Shown piece after piece: positions 46,736 through 56,309 of a stretch of 64,000 nt of DNA. The position numbers and the translations under genes are program-made. The DNA is from Cryptomeria japonica. Lineage: Eukaryota; Streptophyta; Pinopsida; Cupressales; Cupressaceae. The stretch's first letter is position 1. Each line of letters starts with the position of its first letter. The notes under the pieces were generated by a model, which had not been told where the DNA came from, ran no database searches, and was given only the letters and a program-made list of their open reading frames with translations. The DNA is taken from NCBI RefSeq assembly GCF_030272615.1, contig NC_081414.1, positions 764,193,413 through 764,257,412 on the forward strand, in the 5' to 3' direction.

Positions 46736-47199
46736 TAAACATGCAAATATATAGTACAAGGAGGGTGATATGTATGCCCCCCTAAGATGTCAACATAGTT
46801 CTATGTTGATGTCTTAAGGAAGCTAGAAATTAGGATACACACCTTCAACACCAAGGAGATATCCTTTTTGTCAACAATGTACATAATTACAAGCCAAAGA
46901 GGTTTAACTCCTATAAGAAAAGAAAAGATAGTTGTAAAAAGACATCTTGCAACAAGTATAAAGGGAATCCTCAGAGGGAAAGAGATCCTTGCTCAAAGGC
47001 ATCTACCTCCAAGAGGAGATTTTGAACAAAAGTAACATCAATTGAATCTATCAAAAGAAAGGAAGGAGAACAAGAATGCGTACCTTCCTCCTATTCCTAG
47101 GTGAAAGGGATTCTTAATGAAGGATGAAACACTTTTGACCCAAAGTGAAGGGTTTTTTAATAATAGATATACATTGCCAAGTGAAGAAGGTGTTGTAAA

Positions 47200-47815
47200 C
47201 AAGGGTACCCACCTCTTGCATACGAGAGAATCCTTGAACAAACAACTTCACACGAGGAAATAACATCATATTGTAAGAAAACACCACTCAACAAAGGAAA
47301 AGTGGATCCTTAGAAAGGATAGGAGAAATCAATGACCCCAAGGCATAGGAACAAAGAGAATCATTACACAACTTCCAAAGAGAGATTATACATAAGAAAA
47401 ATGTAGCACTTCAAGCAAAGAAAAGGTCATAAACAAGGAACACACATGTACTCTCATAAAGGATAACTTTATGCAAGAAATGACATCATGTTATGAAAAA
47501 TGCAACTCATAAAGGAAAAGGCAATGTTTCGAATAAAAGAGAGAGAGAGTTGAAATGAAATGCAATTCTTGTCCCCCCCAAGCATGGAGACAAGGATAAT
47601 CATGATGAAAGATCACAAACCCTCTAAGGAGATATTATTCATAAGAGACACATCGTTTCAACCAAGGAACACACATGTACTCCTGTGAAAGATAATTCTA
47701 CGCAAGAAAGGACATCATGTTATGAAAAATGCAAATCATAAAGGAAAAAGTGAATACTTAGAAAGAGGAAAGAGAGAGAATTATTCTTGCCCCCCAAGCA
47801 TAGAGACAAGAATAG
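47200..47815. repeat. About 240-bp tandem repeat, roughly 2.6 units
   Basis: CAAGGAACACACATGTACTC occurs near 47435 and again near 47674, and the surrounding ACATCATGTTATGAAAAATG and CCCCCAAGCAT blocks repeat at the same spacing. An older, more diverged copy begins near 47240. Confidence 0.75.
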
Positions 47816-47949
47816 ATAGACTATTATATTTCTCACTAAGTATGATTGCACTTAAAATTGTACCACCATGAATGACGATGAGCCCCCAATAGGTAAGCTA
47901 ACATTGTCACATAGTGAGGAGAGACATAATAGGAACTTGAATGTTATTT

Positions 47950-48978
47950 GAAATGATCATAAGAAATATGCCAGTCATTATTGCTTGTTACTTTTATGAT
48001 ACCTAGATCAATATATTATCATATTTTAATTTGAAAAGCTTGACATTCATTAGTAGAATGGCCATGGATTTGATGATACTTTCAAAAACTAGAATTTTTA
48101 AGATGTTGTCTATGTTTCTTTCTTTGTCTAGGCCAAAGAAGAGAAATTAAGTTGGCATGGAGAATGTTAGGCAAAACATTATCTTGTAGTGATACTATAT
48201 TGGAATGAGAAGACATGGACTTACTAGACAATGGGGGAGGGGATGTTAAAATATCTACAAGAGAGTGTTTGTACATAGGTGGAATTGGATTGAAGTTTAA
48301 AGAGGTCTAATCAACATCTAGACATGTGTTAGGACAAAAATTTTGCGTATCAAATTTAGGTGTCTTGGATTTGCTACAAAAAGAATGTGTGAAATCTACT
48401 GACCCCCAATCATCCTCTAAGAGTTCCTTTTTAGGAACATATTTAGTAGGAGATAACGTCTTTGTCTGAATTGGAAAGAATATTGTGGGAACTAAAAAAG
48501 TATATTGTGATTCAATTTGTATATTCTTGTCGGCTTCCAAGGTAAACTCTTCGTTAGTATATGTCTAAGGCACTGCATGATAATCAATTTGATGATTTAG
48601 TCAACCTTTAATAAGTTTTGGTTGAGGTTGGGAGACATCTTGATGAAGGCGAATAACGACCTTAGGCTTCTCAACAACATGAATGACATTTATTTTATCT
48701 TGGTTAGGTTCTTTATTTTTGGGAGAGAGAGCATTGGAAACATTATAATTATGGGAAATGGTATCATCCTCTTTCTCTAAGGTGTCTTTATGATTAAGAC
48801 AAACTCTATTAAAGGGACCATCATATACCATTAATGCTTCATCTCTAGGGGGGAGGTCATTGGAATGAAAAGAAGGTATGGTATCACTAGGAAAGGTAGC
48901 TACAATATCATCCCTTTGCACTAAATAATACTTATGGGGGAGGTACATTTTAGGAGAACGATGAACATCATTCTCCAT
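47950..48978 (-). pseudogene. gag-like relic of a gypsy element
   Basis: Minus-strand frame from ATG 48978: 125 codons (48978-48601), then 48540-48307 and 48276-48082 with short breaks. It is acidic and Pro/Ser-rich with no core gag fold seen. Near 48080-48000 it reads KYHQIHGHSTNECQAFQIKI, resembling the H/C zinc-binding segment near the end of Tat-type gag (CEFHKGRGHKTNNF in the element at 27125). This suggests the C-terminal gag and pre-protease part of a related element whose 5' portion is missing; the chromovirus LTR starts 43 bases to the right. Confidence 0.5.
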
Positions 48979-49021
48979 AAGAGGCTAAATTTGAATTTGA
49001 AATATTGAATGCAAACATTTG

Positions 49022-49795
49022 TGATGCAGGAGCATCCTCGGTTCTTAGCAATCTTGCATCAACCAAAAACATTTTCCTTTTTGTTTGCAATTTCAATTTT
49101 CTTTATGTGTTTCTTGATTTTGGCTCACCAGATCCTGCGGAGTTGGATTCTACTAGAAGACTTGATCACCTTTCTTGTTTCTTGACTGCATCGCATTTGG
49201 ATCATTTTCCAGCAAGATATCGCTATCGGTTTCCTTGATGGTTTCCTGTTACTAGTTGGCTATTCTTGTTACCGGTTGCTTGGACCTATTTTGGTAATCT
49301 ACTGAAACCCCGTTCGAAGCTTGCAGAGCCTTGGGAATTGGCATGTGGCTGACCTTTTCCCACGATCTACGTTTCATCCTTTGGATTTTGTGGAGGAATC
49401 TCTTGCCCGAGGCCAACCTTGTTATTTTACACATTAGGTCTTGTTCTACGGGTTTTGATCCCTTTTGGGCCGACTGGATCCTTTGGATTGATATATATAA
49501 TTGTAATTGCACATTATAATGTAATCAATCAGAGAATCAAGTAGCTAGATTGTGCATAGAAGATATATCTCAAGATTCAAGGTCCCAGTTGTGACCTATT
49601 ATGTATGTTCTACCAGGCCTGTGAGCTGGTATGTTGTAACCCGGTTGTTACCAGTTGGTTGTAATCAATATTAATGAAATAAATCAATTTTTTCTGCATT
49701 GCCTCCATCATATCTTTGTGTTTTCGTTGTGTTTACTCTTGTTGACCAGTCCGGATTGATCTCTTTGAGGTACCTCCTCACCGGTGACTGCTTCA
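49022..49795 (+). repeat. 5' LTR of the chromovirus
   Basis: 774 bases from TGATGCAGG to GACTGCTTCA. It matches 54092-54749 as far as the latter extends. TTTGGATTGATATATATAAT near 49480 is a likely promoter region. Its last 120 bases have no partner in the right LTR. Confidence 0.85.
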
Positions 49796-49797
49796 AG

Positions 49798-49809
49798 TGG
49801 TATCGAAGT
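49798..49809 (+). other. Probable primer binding site
   Basis: TGGTATCGAAGT lies two bases after the LTR. It resembles TGGTATCAGAGC, the initiator Met site used by many chromoviruses, with changes in the second half. Confidence 0.5.
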
Positions 49810-49897
49810 GAAGTTTCATTCTGGAGGTTGTGTGTCCTAAAATTTTTGTTGTAGGGTGGTGGATTGTGGAATCGACTTGCAGCTGCAAAGGACTAGT

Positions 49898-51192
49898 ATG
49901 AACGATGGCATGAAGAGGATCTAGGAATGGTGGAGTGTGTGGGAATGTAGACCCTGCAATGATGGAGATGTTGCGAGGTATGTAATCCCGGTTGGAAGCC
50001 GTGGAGACAGCCCAAAGAAGAGGCCGACATATCAAAGATGTGAGTGAAGATGAAGGAGAAGAAGCCCTGACAGAACAAGCAAACCTACCGGTGGTTGATC
50101 CAGATGAGGAAAGATTTTTGAGGGTTTTGAGTAGGGTGAATACTAAACCTCATTTAACCCCATCAAAATATGATGGCAAGTTAGATTTAGATGAATTGTA
50201 TCTCAAAGATGGAGAAGTATTTTGATTTTGAAAACACTGCAGAAGAGAGGAAGGTGAAATATGCATGTACCCGGTTGAAAGGTCATGCATCTCTTTGGTG
50301 GGAGCATTTCCAAGTTGATAGATAGAGAAGAGGTAAAGAGAAGATTAAGACATAGGATCAGATGATTGTTAAGTTGAAATCAAAGTTTATGCTAGCTGAT
50401 TATCAAGTGAATCTGTTCTGAAAGTTGCAAAATTTGAGACAAAAGGAATCTAGTGTGAAGGAGTACACCGAAGCATTTTACAAGTTGAATATCAAATCTG
50501 GACATGTTGATGATGAAGTTGAATAAGTTGCAAGATATTTGAATGGATTGCATATATCTATACAAGATGAACTCAGTTTGATCAAATTGGAGAGTGTTGA
50601 AGAGGCTTACTAGTATGCCCTAAAGGCAGAAGAGAAGTTAAACAAAAGACATGCGAAGAGGTAGAGAGGCAGAGGTGGAAGATTTACAGTAGGAAGATTT
50701 CAAGGAAAAAGAGGATATACCAAAGGAAGAGGAACCAATACAGATCAAAACAAGGACAAGGAAGTCAACAAAGAAGGTAATTCATACAAAAAGGATGATA
50801 GAAATTTATACCAGAGGAGAGAACTGAATGGTTACCGAAATGACAATTTTGGAAGACAAGATAAGAGAACATTTAGAGGAACCTGCTTTAAGTTTGGAGG
50901 AGAAGGACATCGTGAATTTGAGTGTAAGAAGATAGAAAATATCGGAAGAGTAGCATTAGTGGAAGAAAACCCCACTGGATCATACAATAAACCAAAAGAT
51001 GGAGAATTGTTGGTGATGAGGAGAGCTTTGTGTCATACCGGAGGAGATGAAGAGCCCTTACAGAGGAAGAATTTGTTCAAGATCAGATGTAAAGTATCTG
51101 AGAAGTGTTGTAAAGTTGTTATTGATAGTGGTAGTTCAGATAATCTTGTTTTAGAAGAAATGATGAATAAGTTGAAATTGGAGAGATTGTAA
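49898..51192 (+). pseudogene. gag and protease of the chromovirus (broken)
   Basis: From ATG 49898, with shifts near 49950 and 50210. The gag core reads KMEKYFDFENTAEERKVKYA, LKGHASLWWEHF, LKSKFMLADY, VKEYTEAFYKLN and YLNGLHISIQDEL, a standard Retrotrans_gag pattern. At 50881 comes a knuckle CFKFGGEGHREFEC, in which the second Cys is Phe. The protease begins at 51080, with VVIDSGSSDNLV (active-site D-S-G at 51124-51132). In-frame TAG stops replace Trp or Gln at about 50324, 50352, 50611 and 50662; TGA appears near 50419. Protease continues after a break at 51190 with MPMDIYHLLLGRPWQFDRQA near 51310. Confidence 0.8.
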
Positions 51193-51237
51193 CACCCTAA
51201 CCCTTACCAAATAGCATGGATTTAGGACGAACATAAG

Positions 51238-52834
51238 TTGTTAGTAAGTGAACAATGTTTGGTGAAATTGAAAATTGGGAATTATCATGATGAAGTCTTC
51301 TATGATATTATGCCAATGGATATTTATCATCTTTTGCTGGGTAGACCTTGGCAGTTTGACAGACAGGCAGTGCATGATGGGAGGAAGAATACATACACTA
51401 TTGTGGCCAATGGGATGAAGCAAACCTTGTTGCCTTTGGAGGAACCTTTGAAGAATGAAGTTTGTATGAATACTAGAATTTGTTTGGTAGATGGAAGGAA
51501 ATTCATGGATGGATTGAGACATGAGAATGTGCATTTTGCCTTAACTCCTAAGAAGATTGAGAAACCGGAACTGAAAGGAGAACACCTGAAAGAGAAAAGA
51601 TTTGTCGACATAATATGAAGACATCATTTCAGATAATGTACCTGATGGATTTCCACCTGTGAGAAGTATTATTAATTGCATGGACTTGGTTTCTGAAGCT
51701 AGTTTGCCTAACAAAGCTGCACACCGGTTGACACCAATAGAGAATGAAGAATTGAATAGACAAGTGCAGGAGTTGTTGAAGAAAGGTTTGATCAGGGAAA
51801 GTCTGAGTCCTTGTGCTAGATCAAGGAAATACCGATTTCCTTTGCCTCGGATGGATAACATAATGAACTACTTGAGTGGAGCAAAATACTTTACAAAGAT
51901 AGATTTGATGAATGAGGTATTGAAGAAATTCTTGGGTAAGTTTGTTATTGTGTATTTGGATGACATTCTGATTTTCAGTAAGACGAAAGAGGAGCATTTG
52001 TTGCAGTTAAGACAAGTTTTGCAAAGGTTGAGAGAAGAAAAGTTGTTGATCAATATTAAGAAGTGTATTTTCATGAAGGATGAGTTAGTCTATTTGGGAT
52101 TTGTGATATCTGAGGATGGTTTGAAGATGGACCCTGAGAAAGTGAAAGCAATTGCTGAATGGCCTAGACCAGAAATCATTGGAGAGGTAAGATCATTTCA
52201 TGGATTGGCTAGTTTTTACTGGAAGTTTATCAAAAAAATTAGTTTAGTTTGTAACCCTAAGACTAAGACCATGAGAGGAGATCAGAAGGAATTCAAGTAA
52301 ACCACCAGAGAAAACAAAATTTTTGAACTGTTGAAGCAGAGAGTGATTGAGCAACCTATGTTGGCTTTACAGGATTTCAACAAAGTATTTCAAGTGGATT
52401 GTGATGCAAGTGGAACAGTAATAGGAGAAGTCTTGAACCGGGAAGGGAGAGTAGTAGCCTATTTCAATGAGAAATTGAATGATACCTGGAGGAGATATTC
52501 CGTGTATGATCAAGAGTTTTATGCCATAGTTCAAGCCTTGAAGAAATGAAGATATTACTTGTTGCCTGAGGAGTTTGTGTTGTATACAGATCATCAAGAT
52601 TTGCATTATTTGAATAGTTGGAGTAATTTGAATAAGAGACATATGAGATGGGTAGAATTCTTGCAAAGTTACACCTTTGTGTTGAAACATAGAAGTGGGA
52701 AATTGAAAAAAATTATTGATGCATTGAGTAGGAGAAGAAATTTGCTGATAGAGGTGAGAGTGATAGTATTAGGATTTGAATATTTGAAGACTGTGTATGA
52801 TGAAGACCCGGATTTTGCAAAACCTTGGAAATAA
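51238..52834 (+). pseudogene. Reverse transcriptase and RNase H of the chromovirus (broken)
   Basis: Starts with the end of protease (LLLGRPWQFDR). RT begins near 51659: LTPIENEELNRQVQELLKKGLI, then SLSPCARSRKYRFPLPRMD, FTKIDLMNEVLKKFLG and VIVYLDDILIFSK (YLDD at 51953-51964, intact), GFVISEDGLKMD. Two segments present in other chromoviruses are missing without a frame change: part of the fingers after SPCA (about 51818) and the palm segment with FGLTNAP between KIDL and MNEV (about 51908). RNase H follows with FQVDCDASG, WRRYSVYDQEFYAIV and LYTDHQDLHYL; a TGA at 52547 replaces the Trp of KKWRYYL. Confidence 0.85.
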
Positions 52835-52849
52835 TGCAGAGAACTGGTT

Positions 52850-53877
52850 ATGGTAGATAGAAGCAAGTGGTTGGATTACTTCATTCAACATGGGATGTTA
52901 TTCAGAGGAGTTCAGTTGTGCATACCTAAGAGTTCTATGAGGGAGAATCTAATAAAGGATAAACACAGTGGAGGTTTAGCTGGATATTTTGGCATTGACA
53001 AATCAATAGCATTGGTGAGTGAGCAGTACTTTTGGCCCCAGATTCATAAGGATGTTAAGAGATATGTGCAGAGTTGTAGAGTTTGTCAAGTTGCAAAGGG
53101 TAGTAGTGAAAATGTGGGATTGTATAAACTTTTGACAGTACCGGTAAGACCTTGGGAGGATATAAGGATGAACTTTGTACTTGGATTACATAAAACACCA
53201 ACAGGGAATGATTCTATATTTGTGGTAGTGGATAGATTCTCGAAGATGGAGACATATTTGAATTTTAGTTCTACATTTCATCCATAGACTGATGGATAGA
53301 CATAAGTAGTTAATCGGAGTTTGGGAAACTTGTTGAGATGTTTAGTGGGAGATAAACCGTAAGTTGGGATTTGATCCTTGCACAAACAAAGTTTGCCTAC
53401 AATAATTCAGTGAATAGGAATACCAGAAGAACACTTTTTGAGATTGTTACCGGAGTGCATCCTAAAGGTATATCAGAATTGAGAGACATTAGCAGTGAAG
53501 ACCAGAGAAGTTTAGAAGCAGAAGATTTTGTAGATCACATGGCAGTATTACATATTTAGGTTAAGCAACATTTTGAAGACATGAACAACAAATATAAGGA
53601 GAAGGCAGATGAGAAGATGATACATAAGGAATTTGAAGTTGGCGATGAAGTGATAGTGTATTTGAGAAAAGAGAGATTCTCGGTTGGAACTTATAACAAG
53701 TTGCAGATGAAGAAGTTTGGACCTTGCAAGATTTTGAGGAAGTTCAGTTTTGGAAATGCATATGAAGTAGAGTTACTAGATAGTCTGAGTATTTCACCTG
53801 TGTTTAACATTGCAGATCTTCATGAGTATCATGAACAAAAATTCAGTAAGGACAATATTGTAGACTTGGAGAAATAG
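52850..53877 (+). pseudogene. Integrase of the chromovirus (broken, core deleted)
   Basis: 52850-53287 contains FWPQIHKDVKRYVQSCRVCQ (zinc-binding HHCC end), then PWEDIRMNFVLGLHKT, where the first catalytic Asp is Asn (MNF for MDF), and VVVDRFSKM. It then jumps to ETYLNFSSTFHP, so the segment with the second catalytic Asp is missing in frame near 53250. FHP is followed by TAG, TAG and TAA at three Gln/Glu positions of the expected QTDGQT motif. After a one-base shift near 53350, FAYNNSVNRNT and the C-terminal GDEVIVYLRKERF, FGPCKILRKFS and DLHEYH continue to TAG 53875. Confidence 0.85.
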
Positions 53878-54060
53878 TTACCCCGAGAAGAACCAGATTA
53901 TATTGAAGAGATTTTGGATAGTAGGATTGGGCGTAGTACCTGGAGTAGTCAGTATAAGGAGTATCTTGTGAAGTGGAAGGACAAACCAATTGAAGATTCA
54001 TCTTGGATTTCTCAAGCAGAGGTAGACCGCCTTGGTTTTCCTCTGACCCTGATAAAGTGA
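53878..54060 (+). pseudogene. Chromodomain at the C-terminus of the chromovirus integrase
   Basis: In the same frame as integrase, past a TAG at 53875: PDYIEEILDSRI, QYKEYLVKWKDKPIEDSSWI and AEVDRLGF, ending TGA 54058. The YLVKWK and W-x-E/D-x-SW pattern is that of chromodomains. In the family this domain tethers the integration complex to heterochromatin marks. The aromatic residues at the first cage position are Tyr and at the second Trp; both are present. Confidence 0.85.
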
Positions 54061-54091
54061 GAGGCTCACCTTTTCAATAACCCTAGATGTT

Positions 54092-54749
54092 TGATGCAGG
54101 AGCATCCCTGATTCTTAGCAATCTTGCATCAACCAAAAACATTTTCCTTTCTATTTTGCTTTTTGTTTGCAGTTTCAGTTTTCTTTCTGCGTGTCCCGAT
54201 TTTGGCTCACCGGATCCTGTGGAGCTGGATTCTACTTGAAGACTTGATCATATTTCTTGTTTCCTGACCACATCACATTTGGATCATTTTTCAATAAGTT
54301 GTCGCTATCGGTTTCCTTGACGATTTTCTATTACCAGTCGGTAGTTCTTGTGACTAGTTGCCTGGAACTATTTTGGTGATCTACCGGAAACCCTTCTGAA
54401 GCTTGCAGAGCCTTGGGCATTGATTCTAATATTCCTTAGCATGTGGCCAACCTTTTCCCACGATGTGCATTTCATCCTTTGGATTTTTTGGAGGAATCTC
54501 TTGGCAGAGGCCAACCTTGTTATTTTACATGTTAGGTCTTGTTCTTCGGGTTTTGATCCCTTTTGGGCCGACTAGATCCTTTGGATTGATATATATAATT
54601 ATAATTGCGTATTAGAAGGTAATCAATCAGAGAATCAAGTAGCTAGACTGTGAGTAGAAGATAGATCTCAAGATTCAAGGTCCCGGTTGTGACCTATTAT
54701 GTATGTTCTACCAGGCCTATGAGCCGGTATGCTGTAACTTGGTTGTTAC
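54092..54749 (+). repeat. 3' LTR of the chromovirus, right end missing
   Basis: Matches the left LTR from TGATGCAGGAGCATCC to TTGGTTGTTAC, then changes abruptly to unrelated sequence at about 54750. About 120 bases of LTR are lost, so no target duplication can be read. Confidence 0.85.
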
Positions 54750-56156
54750 TGCACTAATATATTTGGCCTCAAATTCTGATGGAGGTTCCCAATGGACAAG
54801 GCATTTTGTGATCAAATTTGATTTTTTATTTTTTTAAATGCCCGATAACGTAGAAATATTGACGACGTTTTCAGATGAAGCTCGTGTTACTCGAAATTCC
54901 GACGACCACAGACATTATTAAAAGAAGAAGAAGTGCAAGTTCATTTGAAAACCATGCACGACGGATTGAATTAACAATTCCTTTGCCTCTGCCAATTCCT
55001 TTATTTCTTTGCCTCTCTGCAAATCGGGTTTGACGTTTCCTTCTCCCTTTAACTCTCGACTTCCTAATTAACAACAACATATTTATATCAACCATCTTAT
55101 TATCTTTTTCTGGTCTGGTTTAAAATTGGGTTGTCTAGCAGGTGATATTGAAGGGTTGAGTAGCTAGTTTGGAGGGTATCAAACTATTGGAGATGGCAAA
55201 ATTCTTGTAGAATATCGCATGTCTGTAAATTCCTGTGGACTTGCAGGTTGTGTGTTTGAATCATGTAAAGTTGGTTGCAGACAAGTTCATTTCAGAGTGC
55301 GTGTCTCATAAATTTGAGCTTGTCATCCTATCGGTATGTTCTCATTTATCTATTTTTCTTTACTTTCCTAATGCTGTAGTTCCTAGTTATTGAAAAGTCT
55401 TCCAATTATCACTTATGTTAGATAAAGGCTAAAAGTATTGTATAAAAATTAAAAAACAAGTAAACCATATTTACTATACCAAAATCGAGACATAAGCAAC
55501 AGTGATGTCCAGATATTTATCTAAGTGGTGTTACAAAATAGACTTCAACTTCCGAGTTTTGTCAAATCCACAGAAAAAGCTTTTAGAATCAAATAAGGTG
55601 ATAAGCATTTGAATCTTCCATAGTTCAATTTGGCACCAGTTGTAGAGTGTGTTGGGATTCAATCTAACAATTGGAATTTTTGCTTGAATGCCCCCTTGTG
55701 CATATAGCCTTATTTTGCCCATCATATATAATAAATTTGAGAAATCTTTAAATGGATCTCCCTCGGTAAAATGTGTCTAGGTGTTGTTCCTCTTCATTCC
55801 ACCTGCTATTATCATATGTTGAAAGTTGCAAAAGCCCAAAAAATTTCTCTGTCCAGAAAAGTTTTAGTTATTTTTCTCACTTTATTATGGAGTTTCTAAC
55901 TTTTTGTTGACTACTGGAATTATTCTAATTGTCTAATATCCAGTTCCAACTGTCAGTCCGACGTGGAAGCTCTACTAAATATATTGGGTTTTTCTTCTCT
56001 TCATCTATTTTTATTTCCTCCTTTTATGGGTTTTTAAAGAACAACTAGAATTTTGTCTCTTTGTCCAAATATTCCATTCTCTTCTACCCCTAATAACCTA
56101 TTTGAGGTTGTAGAATGAAGATATATCTTTAATTCAAGATAGGTTTCAAGGTCAAC
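54750..56156. other. Low-repeat sequence with one exon-like block
   Basis: No element features are seen. It includes a pyrimidine-rich stretch (54975-55060) and the exon-like block at 55247-55333. Small minus-strand open frames at 54871-55095 and 55531-55725 lack domains. This is the best candidate in the window for host non-element DNA. Confidence 0.4.
55247..55333 (+). other. Possible 87-bp coding exon
   Basis: TGGACTTGCAG precedes and GTATGTTC follows, matching plant 3' and 5' splice sites. The 87 bases between are 29 open codons in phase 0: VVCLNHVKLVADKFISECVS then HKFELVILS. A T-rich run follows in the putative intron. No neighbouring exon was recognised and I cannot name the family, so this may be chance or a gene fragment. 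Confidence 0.3.
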
Positions 56157-56309
56157 CATGGATTATAAAGAAAGTCCTAATGGTTTTTGTCAAAATTGTC
56201 ATAAAACCCTTGTTGACAGGGTTGCAGCAAAAGAATTGATTATAACTCTTAATGTAACAACTTAAGTTTCTTAATTGTAGTTTTTATCCACGAGAAACTC
56301 TAGTTGTGA

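Larger units (their letters stand above)
45781..47949 (-). other. Noncoding gypsy-like region with two tandem arrays
   Basis: Purine-rich DNA with CCCCCC punctuation (46778, 47574, 47792), lying on the downstream side (minus orientation) of the gag-like relic at 47950-48978. It holds the arrays at 46316-46735 and 47200-47815. No pol remnant is seen, so the parent element was non-autonomous or internally deleted. Confidence 0.45.
49022..54749 (+). mobile_element. Ty3/gypsy chromovirus, internally deleted
   Basis: LTRs starting TGATGCAGGAGCATCC lie at 49022-49795 and 54092-54749; the right one is cut short. Between them, in order: gag with a knuckle, protease, RT, RNase H, integrase and a chromodomain, all on the plus strand. 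The order and the C-terminal chromodomain define a chromovirus. The reading frame is broken by many TAG stops and some shifts. Three separate deletions inside RT and integrase preserve the frame. Confidence 0.9.
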
